DNA of 64,000 bases from Pseudomonas putida. GTDB lineage: Bacteria; Pseudomonadota; Gammaproteobacteria; Pseudomonadales; Pseudomonadaceae. The notes beneath the pieces are model-generated. The model saw only the letters and a list, made by a program, of their open reading frames with translations, was not told the origin of the DNA and did not search any database. Of the stretch, positions 53,641-62,369 are shown one piece after another. A program made the position numbers and the translations under genes. Numbering within the stretch: position 1 is the stretch's first letter; the number at the start of each line of letters is the position of its first letter. The stretch covers positions 4,092,001 to 4,156,000 of the forward strand of contig NZ_CP039371.1 of assembly GCF_005080685.1 (NCBI RefSeq). Reading direction: 5' to 3'.

Positions 53641-54005
53641 GGGCCCGATGGCACCGGCTTCGCCGGTGTTCGCGGGCGAGCCCGCTCCCACAGGTACCGC
53701 GCAGGCCCGGCAGCTGTGAAGATCCTGTAGGAGCGGGTTTACCCGCGAAAAGGACACCGCGGGGCATGGCACCGGCTTTGCCGGTGTTCGCGGGCAAGCC
53801 CGCTCCCACAGGTACCGCACAAGCCCTGGCAGCTGTGAAGATCCTGTAGGAGCGGGTTTACCCGCGAAAAGGACACCGCGGGGCATGGCACCGGCTTTGC
53901 CGGTGTTCGCGGGCAAGCCCGCTCCCACAGGTAGCGCACAAGCCCTGGCAGCGGTGAGGATCCTGGGGAGCGGGCTTGCCCGCGAAGAGGACACCGCAGG
54001 GCTTG
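53641..54005. repeat. Tandem array of REP doublets with 119-bp period
   Basis: Three units start at 53648, 53766 and 53885 (periods 118 and 119), each with GGCACCGGC-TTTGCCGGTG, CGCGGGCAAGCCCGCTCCCA, and the inverted GTAGGAGCGGGTTTACCCGC. Units two and three are almost identical; the last is shortened and changed (GGAGCGGGCTTGCCCGCGAA). This is a BIME-type array between the convergent glcB and SHMT-like genes. Open frames within are artefacts. Confidence 0.92.
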
Positions 54006-54011
54006 CCGGTG

Positions 54012-55232
54012 TTACAGGGGCTGCACCGAGCGAGGACGGGCGAGCAACGCCTTCACCTCGGCTCCGCCATCGCTCTCGCCTGCCAATACGCGCCTTAACA
54101 GCCCAGCGATATCGGCCATGTCCCGAGGCTCCAACCCCAGCCGGGTCAAAACCTGCGTGCCCAGCCGTAGCGCATGCTGCCCTGGGCGCGAAGGGTTCGC
54201 GCAGGTGCCGACGACGATACCGCTGCGTTCCAACTGCCGCATCACGGCGCGAGGGTCCGCGGCATCGCCAAGCGGAATCAACAACTGGTGCGTCGCCTGC
54301 CGCACCGTAGCGCCAGCCATCACCGGCAAACCTTGCTCACGCAAAGCATCGGCCAAGGCCACGGTGTTGCCAGTGATCCGCCGTGCATACCCCTCCCCGT
54401 CCCGCTTCACCTCGCTGAGCAACTGCAACAGGCACGGCAGGCGCCCGGCGTCATAGTTGGCGAGGAAGTACCGATCGAGGAACGCCTTGAACCTCACAGC
54501 ATGCTCGGGCTCACGCCCTAGAACCAGGCCCTGGGGCAGCCCCGGCAGGGTCTTGTAGGTCGACGTGGTGATCAGGTCGACACCCGCTTCGAACGGATTC
54601 GGAAACGTCTTGCCGGCAATCAGCCCCGACACATGCGAGGCATCGAATATCGTCAGCGCACCGACGGCATGCGCAGCCTCCACGACCTCGACGATATCGT
54701 CAGGCTCGAGCAGAACACTGCGCCCCAGCATCACCAGCTTCGGCTCTCGCTGCCGCACCTGGGCAGCCGCACGCTTGCCATCCAACCGACAAGCCACGGC
54801 ATCGAACGGCAGGTCCTCGACACGTAACCCCGCAAGCTCCGGCGTACCACCCCGACGCTGGCTCAGGTGCCCACCATGGCCAGCAGCCGGCGCCAGAAGC
54901 AGGTCGCCAGGCGCCGCGAAGCTATGGAACACCGCCAGATTGGCCAGGATGCAACTGGGTAACCGCACCTCCGCCCAACCCGCGCCGAACACCTCGCAGG
55001 CCAGCGCTTCGACACGTTGCTCCAGGCGAGAAACCAGATCGGTATCCGGCTGCTCCTTGGCAAAGCTCGGCCCCATCGCCGGATAGGCACTCAGCCCTGG
55101 TGCATAGGCACCGATGACCTCGGCGCTGGGCAGGTTGGCCCCGGCATACAACACCAACCGCGCCTCGCTGAGTTGCCGGGTGCGCGCGCGCGCCGCCCCG
55201 GCCAGTGCTACATCGCTTTCGATCCCCGACAT
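54012..55232 (-). CDS. Divergent serine hydroxymethyltransferase-like PLP enzyme
   Basis: 406 residues in the fold-type I PLP family. It follows SHMT order: GANLPSAEVIGAYAPGLSAY, then AGHGGHLSQRRG (the His that stacks on PLP), VGALTIFDASHVSGLIAGKT (Asp for the pyridine nitrogen, as in SHMT 'DxAHIAGL') and VDLITTSTYKTLPGLPQG with the PLP Lys (SHMT has TTTHKTLRG). Normal SHMT is 417-420 residues and better conserved, so this is a paralogue, possibly a beta-hydroxy-amino-acid aldolase. It lies in an operon with the GntR gene 13 bases upstream, opposite to a glyoxylate-type aminotransferase. Confidence 0.75.
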   Translation of the reverse strand: MSGIESDVALAGAARARTRQLSEARLVLYAGANLPSAEVIGAYAPGLSAYPAMGPSFAKEQPDTDLVSRLEQRVEALACEVFGAGWAEVRLPSCILANLAVFHSFAAPGDLLLAPAAGHGGHLSQRRGGTPELAGLRVEDLPFDAVACRLDGKRAAAQVRQREPKLVMLGRSVLLEPDDIVEVVEAAHAVGALTIFDASHVSGLIAGKTFPNPFEAGVDLITTSTYKTLPGLPQGLVLGREPEHAVRFKAFLDRYFLANYDAGRLPCLLQLLSEVKRDGEGYARRITGNTVALADALREQGLPVMAGATVRQATHQLLIPLGDAADPRAVMRQLERSGIVVGTCANPSRPGQHALRLGTQVLTRLGLEPRDMADIAGLLRRVLAGESDGGAEVKALLARPRSVQPL

Positions 55233-55245
55233 GCATGACTCCCGG

Positions 55246-55962
55246 TCAGCGAGTTTGGGCCGCCTCCTGGGTGGCCATCAGCACCAGCACCGCATCGCGT
55301 TTTTCCAGCAGGTGATGGCGCAGGATGGCGCTCAAGCGCTTGCCGTCACGGGCTTCGAGGGCCTCGATCATTTCTTCGTGATCGTGCACGGCGCGGTCCC
55401 ATTTCGGCGGCAGGTGGTTGGAGCGGAACCGGAACGCCTGCAGCCGAGCGTTCAACTGCTGGTACTGCTGGCTGAGCAGGCTGTTGCGCGCGGCCAGGTT
55501 GATACGCTCGTGAATGGCATGGTTGAGCTTGTAGTAACCCGCCAGGTCGTCCTGGTTGCGGCACACCAGCATCGCATAGTGCATGGCCTTGATCTCGGCC
55601 ACTTCCTCGGCGGTGATGCGCTCGCAGGCCAGCTCGCCGGAAAACGCCTCCAGGCCGCTCATCAACTCGAATGCCTCGCGCATCTCCACCTCGGACAAGC
55701 GCGCGACGCTGGCGCCGCGGTTTGGCGCGATATCGATCAGACGCTCGGCAGCCAGCACCTTCAGCGCTTCGCGCAGCGGCGTGCGGGAAATACCCAGGTG
55801 CTCGCACAACTCACGCTCGTTGAGCTTCTGACCAGGCGCCAGGATGCCTTCGGTGATGAACGTGCGCAGGTGCTCGACCACGGTGTCGTGCAACCGCTGA
55901 CGTTCGACTTTCGGCAGCACCCGATCGAGCGCCGCCGGTCCCGCAGAATCTGAATATTGCAT
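55246..55962 (-). CDS. GntR/FCD-family transcriptional regulator
   Basis: 238 residues from ATG 55960-55962, which has GAGGGGG at good spacing. Winged-helix part: RLHDTVVEHLRTFITEGILA, then NERELCEHLGISRTPLREAL. The C-terminal FCD domain has LNHAIHERINLAARNSLL and HDHEEMIEALEARDG, with the metal-binding His positions. A palindromic site ATATTG-CATG-CAAAAT overlaps its start codon, so it probably represses itself. The same site recurs before the aminotransferase gene and the malic enzyme gene. Confidence 0.9.
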   Translation of the reverse strand: MQYSDSAGPAALDRVLPKVERQRLHDTVVEHLRTFITEGILAPGQKLNERELCEHLGISRTPLREALKVLAAERLIDIAPNRGASVARLSEVEMREAFELMSGLEAFSGELACERITAEEVAEIKAMHYAMLVCRNQDDLAGYYKLNHAIHERINLAARNSLLSQQYQQLNARLQAFRFRSNHLPPKWDRAVHDHEEMIEALEARDGKRLSAILRHHLLEKRDAVLVLMATQEAAQTR

Positions 55963-55969
55963 GCAAAAT
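55954..55969. promoter_or_regulatory. GntR operator 1 (autoregulation)
   Basis: ATATTG-CATG-CAAAAT, overlapping the start codon of the GntR gene. Same half sites as at 56068 and 61302. Confidence 0.6.
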
Positions 55970-56067
55970 CCCCCCTCAGACTTCGCAATCATAGTTCAAA
56001 GCCTCGTAATCCGGCCATTCCCGGCTTGCACAAATTGGCGTTTGACGAGGTTCGACCGGCTGCTATT

Positions 56068-56087
56068 GTATATTGCATTCAAAATAC
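56068..56087. promoter_or_regulatory. GntR operator 2 (aminotransferase promoter)
   Basis: GTATATTG-CATT-CAAAATAC, an inverted repeat with one mismatch per half, 21 bases before the aminotransferase start. Confidence 0.65.
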
Positions 56088-56107
56088 AAAAACAAAAGGA
56101 GACACCC

Positions 56108-57319
56108 ATGCTCACGCTCGACTTCCATCCTGCCGGCCGCCACTTCCTGCAGATTCCTGGGCCCAGCCCGGTACCGGATCGCATCCTGCGGGCCATGAGC
56201 TACCCCACCATCGACCACCGCGGCCCGGAGTTCGGCGAACTCGGGCTCAAGGTGCTCGACGGCATCAAGAAGATCTTCAAGACCGTGCACCCGGTGGTCA
56301 TCTACCCGGCGTCGGGCACCGGCGCCTGGGAAGCGGCGCTGTGCAACACCCTGAGCGCCGGCGATGAAGTGCTGATGTTCGAAACCGGGCACTTCGCCAC
56401 GCTGTGGCAGAAGATGGCCGTGAACCTGGGCCTCAAGCCGCAGTTCATCGGCCGGCCGGGGATCGAGGGCTGGCGCGGTGGCGTCGATGCCGCGATGATC
56501 GAGGCCCACCTGCGCGCCGACAGTGGCCAGCGCATCAAGGCGGTGTGCGTGGTGCACAACGAGACCAGCACCGGCGTGACCTCCGACATCGCCGCCGTGC
56601 GCAAGGCCATCGATGCGGCGGGCCACCCCGCCCTGCTGCTGGTCGACACCATTTCCGGCCTGGCCTCGGCGGACTATCGCCATGACGAATGGGGCGTGGA
56701 CGTCACGGTGTCCGGCTCGCAAAAGGGCCTGATGCTGCCGCCGGGCATCAGCTTCAATGCCCTGTCGCCCAAAGCCATAGAAGCCAGCAAGCAGGCGAAA
56801 CTGCCACGCAGCTTCTGGGGCTGGGACGAAATCATCGAGATGAACAAGACCGGCTACTGGCCCTACACGCCCAACACCAACCTGCTGTACGGCCTGGCCG
56901 AAGCCCTGGACATGATCCTCGGCGAAGGCCTGGACAACGTCTTCAGCCGTCATCAACGCCTCGCCCAGGCCTGCCGCAGCGCGGTCAACGCCTGGGGGCT
57001 GGACATCCAGTGCGCCGACCCGCGCGTGTACAGCCCCGTGCTGACCGGCGTCATGACCCCTGAAGGCGTCGACGCCGACGCCGTGCGCAAGGTGATCTAC
57101 GAACGCTTCGACATGTCGCTGGGCACGGGCCTTGGCAAGATGAAGGGGCGCATGTTTCGCATCGGCCACCTGGGCGACTGCAACGACCTGACGCTGATGG
57201 CAACCCTGACCGGCTGCGAAATGGGCTTGCAGCTGGCGGGCGTTAAACTGAAATCGAGTGGCGTGCTGGCGGCAATGGACTACCTGGGTGCGCAAGCGGT
57301 GCCACTGCGCCGCGAATGA
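56108..57319 (+). CDS. Class V aminotransferase (serine-glyoxylate or aspartate-glyoxylate type)
   Basis: 403 residues from ATG 56108. The start FLQIPGPSPVPDRILRAMSY, PTIDHRGPEF and YPASGTGAWEAALCNTLSAG are the substrate and PLP-phosphate sites; VSGSQKGLMLPPGISF carries the PLP Lys; RIGHLGDCNDLTLMATL the C-terminal Arg site. This is the subgroup of serine-glyoxylate aminotransferase (SgaA) and of BhcA, the aspartate-glyoxylate aminotransferase of the beta-hydroxyaspartate cycle. Either way glyoxylate would be the amino acceptor and glycine the product. It is divergent from the GntR gene. Confidence 0.85.
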   Translation: MLTLDFHPAGRHFLQIPGPSPVPDRILRAMSYPTIDHRGPEFGELGLKVLDGIKKIFKTVHPVVIYPASGTGAWEAALCNTLSAGDEVLMFETGHFATLWQKMAVNLGLKPQFIGRPGIEGWRGGVDAAMIEAHLRADSGQRIKAVCVVHNETSTGVTSDIAAVRKAIDAAGHPALLLVDTISGLASADYRHDEWGVDVTVSGSQKGLMLPPGISFNALSPKAIEASKQAKLPRSFWGWDEIIEMNKTGYWPYTPNTNLLYGLAEALDMILGEGLDNVFSRHQRLAQACRSAVNAWGLDIQCADPRVYSPVLTGVMTPEGVDADAVRKVIYERFDMSLGTGLGKMKGRMFRIGHLGDCNDLTLMATLTGCEMGLQLAGVKLKSSGVLAAMDYLGAQAVPLRRE

Positions 57320-57340
57320 CTGGCCCCTCGCAGTGAAGCG

Positions 57341-57361
57341 CACTGCGGCACTGCCGCAGTG
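57341..57361. other. Intercistronic hairpin
   Basis: CACTGCGGC-ACT-GCCGCAGTG, a perfect nine-base stem without T-run, lies between the aminotransferase and the transporter gene. It may stabilise or partly end the first message. Confidence 0.5.
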
Positions 57362-57429
57362 CCATGAACGACTGACTATCCCGAATCCTCGCGTTGTCGG
57401 CGAGAACAATAAGAAATTGGAGATAGACC

Positions 57430-58728
57430 ATGAAGTTTTTTCGTCTGCGCCCCACCACCGTGGTGCTGTTCATGCTGTGCGCCATGTACTTCATCACCTA
57501 CCTGGACCGGGTCAACGTCAGTACTGCCGCTGTAGGTTTCGGCCCTGAATTCGGACTCAGCAAGACCGAGATCGGCTTCGTCTTTTCTGCCTTCGCCTAT
57601 CCCTACCTGATCTTCCAGATCATCGGCGGCTGGGTCAGTGACCGCTTCGGTGCCAAGCGAACCCTGGTGGTCTGCGGCATCATCTGGGCGGCCGGCACGT
57701 TCATGACCGGCCTTGCCGGTGGCTTCGTTTCGCTGATCGTCGCCCGGGTGCTGCTCGGCCTTGGCGAGGGTGCGACCTTCCCTGCAGCCACGGCTGCCAT
57801 GTCACGCTGGGTACCCAAGGAAAAACGCGGCTTCGCCCAGGGCATCACCCATGCTTTCGCAAGGCTCGGCAATGCCCTGGCGCCGGCAGCGATGGTCGCG
57901 ATCATGGCCGCCTACGGCTGGCGCGAGTCGTTCTATGCCTGCGCCATCATCAGCTTCGTCTGGGTCGCTCTCTGGGCGCTGGTGTTCACCGACTCGCCGA
58001 AGAACCATCCGCGCATCTCGCAAGAGGAGCTGGACTCACTGCCGGGGCTGCGCAGCAAAAGCAAGCAACCCTTGCCGTGGGGGCGCCTGTTCAGGCGCAT
58101 GGCACCCGTGACCATCGTCTACTTCTGCTACGGCTGGACGCTCTGGCTGCTGCTGAGCTGGGTGCCGATGTACTTCATGAACCTGGGCCTGGACCTCAAG
58201 GGCACCGCCATCTTCGCCTCCGCCGTGTTCTTCGGCGGCGTGGTCGGCGACACGCTGGGCGGTATCGTCAGCGACCGCATCTACGCCAAGACCCAGGACC
58301 TGAACAAGGCCCGCAGCCGCATGGTCGCCATCTGCCTCAGCCTGACGCTGCTGTCGCTGCTGCCGCTGATGTTCACCACCAACCTGCACGTGTCCCTGGC
58401 ATGCCTGGCCATTGGTTTCTTCTTCTCGGAAATGACCATCGGCCCGATGTGGGCCATCCCCATGGACATCGCCCCCGACCACTCCGGCACCGCCAGCGGC
58501 ATGATGAACACCGGTTCCGCCATGGCCGCGATCATCAGCCCGGTGGCATCGGGTATGCTGATCGACACCTTCGACAACTGGCAGCTGCCGTTTCTGGTCA
58601 GCATCATCCTGCTAGGGATCGGCGTGATACTGTCGTTCCGCATGAAGCCGCAGAACAAGTTCGAGTATGCCAAGCCGCCGCTGGCACCTGCCAGCGACGC
58701 GCAACCCTCTCCCGCCATTGGCAAATGA
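57430..58728 (+). CDS. MFS transporter, anion:cation symporter family
   Basis: 432 residues with 12 membrane helices. The first helix region CAMYFITYLDRVNVSTAAVG and the loop GGWVSDRFGAKRTLVVCGII are typical of the ACS family (phthalate, hexuronate, galactonate and tartrate permeases). It would import an organic acid with protons. Located between the aminotransferase and the hydratase genes, so its substrate is probably the precursor of the pathway, for example a hydroxy-acid or amino-acid derivative. Confidence 0.9.
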   Translation: MKFFRLRPTTVVLFMLCAMYFITYLDRVNVSTAAVGFGPEFGLSKTEIGFVFSAFAYPYLIFQIIGGWVSDRFGAKRTLVVCGIIWAAGTFMTGLAGGFVSLIVARVLLGLGEGATFPAATAAMSRWVPKEKRGFAQGITHAFARLGNALAPAAMVAIMAAYGWRESFYACAIISFVWVALWALVFTDSPKNHPRISQEELDSLPGLRSKSKQPLPWGRLFRRMAPVTIVYFCYGWTLWLLLSWVPMYFMNLGLDLKGTAIFASAVFFGGVVGDTLGGIVSDRIYAKTQDLNKARSRMVAICLSLTLLSLLPLMFTTNLHVSLACLAIGFFFSEMTIGPMWAIPMDIAPDHSGTASGMMNTGSAMAAIISPVASGMLIDTFDNWQLPFLVSIILLGIGVILSFRMKPQNKFEYAKPPLAPASDAQPSPAIGK

Positions 58729-58776
58729 GCAATGAGCCCGCGCGTCAGGCGCGGGCGCTTGAAAAGGAGCGACACC

Positions 58777-59541
58777 TTGAATACAGCAGTCAATCCCACG
58801 CGCCTGGCGCAATTGATCGTCGATGCGCAGCGCCAGGGCAATGCATTGGGGGAACTCGACGAGGCGCTTTATCCAAAGGACTTCACGGCGGCCTACCAGA
58901 CCCAGCAAGCGATCTTCGACCTGCGTGGCATCACCCCTGGCGGCTGGAAGATCGGCTCGAAATCTCACACCGGGCCGGTCCAGGGCTCGCCCCTGCCCGC
59001 CGAGTGCGTCCACACCCAGGCGGCTTCGTTCAAGCGGACCGATTACGCGCCAGCGGCGCTGGAGCTGGAAATCGCCTTTCGCTTCAACCGCGACTTCGCC
59101 CCGCGTGAGCAAGCGTACAGCGACGAGGAAGTGCTCGGCAGCATCGGCGAAATGGCCGCAGCCGTGGAAATCGTCGCTAGCCGTTTTGCCGCCTGGCCGA
59201 AGGTCGAGCCCCTGACCCAATTGGCCGACCTGCTCAATCACGGCGCGTTGATAGTCGGGGCGTTCGTGCCCTACCGGGCAGATTTCCCCTTCGCCCAACC
59301 TTCGCTCGAGTTCCTGTTCAACGACCAGAGCATCGTGCCGGGAACCGCCGCGAACCCGGCGGGCGACCCGCGCCGGCTACTGCCGTGGCTGGTCAACCAC
59401 CACACCGGCCAGGGGCGCACGCTGTCGAAGGACCTGGTGATCACCACCGGTTCGTTCACCGGCATGTACATCCCCAAAACCCAGGGAAAAGTCGCCGGCG
59501 TGATCGAAGGGTTGCCACCGGTAACACTCGACATCCAATGA
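58777..59541 (+). CDS. 2-keto-4-pentenoate hydratase / fumarylacetoacetate-hydrolase-fold protein
   Basis: 254 residues from TTG 58777, chosen because AAAAGGAG precedes it by eight bases and the natural N-terminus begins there; no good ATG exists. MhpD-like blocks are AYQTQQAIFDLRGITPGGWK, IGSKSHTGPVQG, APAALELEIAFRFNRD (Glu pair for the metal) and AAAVEIVASRF. MhpD adds water to 2-hydroxypentadienoate; related enzymes decarboxylate oxo-acids. Why it should lie in a glyoxylate/amino-acid cluster is unclear. Confidence 0.75.
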   Translation: MNTAVNPTRLAQLIVDAQRQGNALGELDEALYPKDFTAAYQTQQAIFDLRGITPGGWKIGSKSHTGPVQGSPLPAECVHTQAASFKRTDYAPAALELEIAFRFNRDFAPREQAYSDEEVLGSIGEMAAAVEIVASRFAAWPKVEPLTQLADLLNHGALIVGAFVPYRADFPFAQPSLEFLFNDQSIVPGTAANPAGDPRRLLPWLVNHHTGQGRTLSKDLVITTGSFTGMYIPKTQGKVAGVIEGLPPVTLDIQ

Positions 59542-59610
59542 TTAACCGGCCACACCGCTGAACGGACAAGCCTGCGGCGCCACAGGACATTCGTGTGGCG
59601 CCGCTTGCTG

Positions 59611-61278
59611 TCAGGCGGTGACGTAGTCGCGGTACTTCGGCTCCCAGAACGTCGCTGCGATCGCCTCGCGCAGCGCCGCTTCCTCCTGTTGTGGCGCCAC
59701 GCCTTCGGCGCACGCCTCGAGGGCCACGGCCAGGGCGATATCCTTGCTCACCCGCTGCACCTCGTTCATCGGCGGCAGCATCTCACCCGCCTGTGCGCTG
59801 GCAGCCAACGCCCTGGCCGAGGCCATCAACATGCGCTCGGTGACTCGCCGCGCCTTGCTGGCAATCACGCCCAGGCCGACCCCGGGGAAGATGTACGAGT
59901 TGTTGCACTGGGCGATGCGGAAAGTGCGCCCGTCCACTTCGACCGGCTGGAATGGGCTGCCGGTGGCCACCAGCGCCTGGCAGTCGGTCCAGCGCAGGAT
60001 GTCGGCCGGATGCGCCTCGATCTGCGAAGTGGGGTTGGACAGCGGCATCACGATCGGCTTGGCGCAGCCCTTGTACAACGTGGTGATGACGTCCTCGGTG
60101 AACAGCCCGGCCTTGCCCGACACGCCGATCAACACCGTCGGCCGGGCATTGGCCACCACTTCCTGCAGGTTCGGCCAGTCGCCCTGGTAGCCCCACTGGG
60201 CCAGCGACGCCGTCGGGTGCGACAGGCGCTTCTGGAAGTCGTACAGCCCTTCCTGGCGGTCGGTGAGCAGGCCCTTGCTGTTGAGCAGGAATACCTGGCT
60301 GCGCGCCTGGGCGTCGCTCAGCCCCTCCTCGACCATGGCCTGGATGATCTGCTCGGCGATGCCACAGCCAGCGGAACCTGCGCCGACGAAGGCGATGGTC
60401 TGACGCGACAGCGGTTCGCCCTTGATCTTGCAGGCCGCCAGCAAGGTGCCGACGGTGACTGCAGCGGTCCCCTGGATATCGTCGTTGAAGCAGCACACCT
60501 TGTCGCGGTAGCGCGCCAGCAGCGGCATGGCGGTGGTCAGGGCGAAGTCCTCGAACTGCAGCAAGGCATCGGGCCAGCGCTTTTGCACAGCGTCGACGAA
60601 GGCCTGGAGAAACGCGTCGTAGTCGGCGCCACGCACCCGTGGCTGCTTGAGGCCGAAGTACTCGGGGTCTTCGAGCAGGGTGCTGTTGCCGGTGCCGACG
60701 TCGAGTACCACCGGCAACGTGTAGGCCGGGCTGATGCCGCCGCAGGCGGTGTACAGCGACAGCTTGCCGATCGGAATGCCCATGCCGCCCACACCCTGGT
60801 CGCCAAGGCCGAGGATGCGTTCGCAGTCACTGACGACGATCACCTTGACCTTGTCCTTGGTGACGTTGTTGAGGATTTCGTCGATACGGTCGCGGTCGTC
60901 GTAGGAAATGAAAACGCCACGGTAGCTGCGGTAAATGCGGGAAAATTCCTGACAGGCCTTGCCGACGGTTGGGGTGTAGATGATCGGCAGCATCTCTTCG
61001 AGATGGGTTTCCACCAGCTTGTAGTAGAGGGTTTCGTTGCGGTCCTGGACCGAGCGCAGGTAGACGTGCTTTTCCAGATTGCCGGGCGCCTCGCTGAACT
61101 GCCGATAACACCTGGCCACCTGTTGCTCCAGCGTCTCGACGTGGGCTGGGAGCAGGCCGAGCAGGTGAAACTGCTCGCGCTCACTCGCCGAAAAGGCAGT
61201 ACCTTTGTTCAACAATGGGGTTTCCAGCAGCGTTGGGCCGCGGAACTTGACGGGCAACGGACGACGTACTGACGGCAT
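59611..61278 (-). CDS. maeA: NAD-dependent malic enzyme (MaeA)
   Basis: 555 residues from ATG 61276-61278. Large malic-enzyme form. [20 protein letters not shown] carries the catalytic Tyr; [20 protein letters not shown] and [12 protein letters not shown] the catalytic Lys; [20 protein letters not shown] the metal site; [15 protein letters not shown] the NAD site. It oxidatively decarboxylates malate to pyruvate. An inverted repeat equal to the GntR operator lies 24-43 bases upstream. It is convergent with the hydratase gene. It can turn the malate made by GlcB into pyruvate. Confidence 0.95.
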   Translation of the reverse strand: MPSVRRPLPVKFRGPTLLETPLLNKGTAFSASEREQFHLLGLLPAHVETLEQQVARCYRQFSEAPGNLEKHVYLRSVQDRNETLYYKLVETHLEEMLPIIYTPTVGKACQEFSRIYRSYRGVFISYDDRDRIDEILNNVTKDKVKVIVVSDCERILGLGDQGVGGMGIPIGKLSLYTACGGISPAYTLPVVLDVGTGNSTLLEDPEYFGLKQPRVRGADYDAFLQAFVDAVQKRWPDALLQFEDFALTTAMPLLARYRDKVCCFNDDIQGTAAVTVGTLLAACKIKGEPLSRQTIAFVGAGSAGCGIAEQIIQAMVEEGLSDAQARSQVFLLNSKGLLTDRQEGLYDFQKRLSHPTASLAQWGYQGDWPNLQEVVANARPTVLIGVSGKAGLFTEDVITTLYKGCAKPIVMPLSNPTSQIEAHPADILRWTDCQALVATGSPFQPVEVDGRTFRIAQCNNSYIFPGVGLGVIASKARRVTERMLMASARALAASAQAGEMLPPMNEVQRVSKDIALAVALEACAEGVAPQQEEAALREAIAATFWEPKYRDYVTA

Positions 61279-61301
61279 GGAAATGGCCTCGTTTGCTTGT
61301 T

Positions 61302-61321
61302 GTATTTTGCATTCAATATAC
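61302..61321. promoter_or_regulatory. GntR operator 3 (malic enzyme promoter)
   Basis: GTATTTTG-CATT-CAATATAC. Read on the other strand it is GTATATTG-AATG-CAAAATAC, identical in both half sites to operator 2. It ends 43 bases upstream of the malic enzyme start. Confidence 0.65.
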
Positions 61322-61342
61322 CAAGCAGGCGCGGGATTGCAA

Positions 61343-62257
61343 TCAAGCGCCGGCATCGTCCCAGTATCCTGCTGTGTTGTAGACCTCTTTAAGGTAGTCG
61401 ACGAAAAACCTCACCTTGGCTGGCAAGTGGCGCTGTTGCGGCCACACCGCCTGGATGTCGTAGTCTGGCAGCGCGAACTCGTCGAGCACCGTGACCAGCG
61501 TGCCCTGGTCGAGCGCCGCCTGGATCTCCCAGGTCGAGCGCCAGCCGATACCGACGCCCTGCTGCATCCACGAGGCGAGCAGCTCGCCATCGTTGCAGGC
61601 CAGGTTGCCGCTGACCTTCATGGCCACCGGCCGCCCCTCGCGCAGGAAGGTCCAACCGCGTTGCTGGCCGCCTTGCAGGGTGAAGGCCAGGCAGTTGTGC
61701 TCGGCCAGGTCTTCGAGGGTTTGCGGGCGGCCGTGCCGGGCGAAGTACTCCGGCGTGCCGCACACCACCCGGCGGTTGGGGAACAGCTTCACCGCCACAT
61801 AGTTGGGGTCGCGGATCTCGCCGATGCGGATGCTCAGATCGTAGCCTTCGCTGACCAGGTCGACCACGCTGTCGGTCAGGTTGAAGGCCAGCTTCACGTG
61901 GGGGTAGCGCTGCTGGAAACCCAGTGCGTGAGGGGCCACATGCACCCGCCCGAACGCTGCAGGCGCCGATATCTGCAGGCTGCCCTTGACCAGGGATGAA
62001 CTGCTGCAGATCGCCGCCTCCAGATCATCGAAATCGAGCAACACCTGCTTGGCCCGCTCCAGCAACTGTTCACCCAAGGCGGTCAGTTTCAGGCCGCGGG
62101 TGGAGCGATGCATGAGCTTCACCCCCAGGCGTTTTTCCAGGCTGTCGAGGCGCCGCCCCATGATCACCGGCGTGACGCCTTCGACCAGCGCGGCGGCGGC
62201 GAAGCTGCCCTTTTGCGCCACCTGCACGAAGCTCTGCAACTCAACGTATCGCCCCAT
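61343..62257 (-). CDS. LysR-family regulator next to gcl
   Basis: 304 residues from ATG 62255-62257 (GAGG six bases upstream). HTH region: [40 protein letters not shown] and [15 protein letters not shown]; effector domain follows with [20 protein letters not shown] and [13 protein letters not shown]. This is the CrgA-like LysR group. It is divergent from gcl, 112 bases apart, and is likely to control it. A 6-1-6 inverted repeat overlaps its ribosome site. Confidence 0.9.
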   Translation of the reverse strand: MGRYVELQSFVQVAQKGSFAAAALVEGVTPVIMGRRLDSLEKRLGVKLMHRSTRGLKLTALGEQLLERAKQVLLDFDDLEAAICSSSSLVKGSLQISAPAAFGRVHVAPHALGFQQRYPHVKLAFNLTDSVVDLVSEGYDLSIRIGEIRDPNYVAVKLFPNRRVVCGTPEYFARHGRPQTLEDLAEHNCLAFTLQGGQQRGWTFLREGRPVAMKVSGNLACNDGELLASWMQQGVGIGWRSTWEIQAALDQGTLVTVLDEFALPDYDIQAVWPQQRHLPAKVRFFVDYLKEVYNTAGYWDDAGA

Positions 62258-62260
62258 TCC

Positions 62261-62273
62261 ATACCTCAGGTAT
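62261..62273. promoter_or_regulatory. Candidate LysR operator
   Basis: ATACCT-C-AGGTAT, a perfect inverted repeat with the T-N11-A layout of LysR sites. It lies three bases upstream of the LysR gene start and within the divergent promoter to gcl. Confidence 0.45.
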
Positions 62274-62369
62274 CGACAGAATCTAACCAAGCGGCCTTCA
62301 ACCAGGCCAGTCCGTACTCCATGCTGGCACTCATTAAGAAAAATATCGACCACCCGACAGGAGAACACC

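Noticed and set aside
53333..53994. Open frames through the REP array (SRVNPLLQ-type peptides)
   Set aside because: These are translations of REP sequence, seen often as false genes in Pseudomonas.
53641..54005. Possible CRISPR array (regular repeats)
   Set aside because: The period is about 119 bases and the whole unit is repeated, without unique spacers; the units are REP doublets. No cas genes are near.
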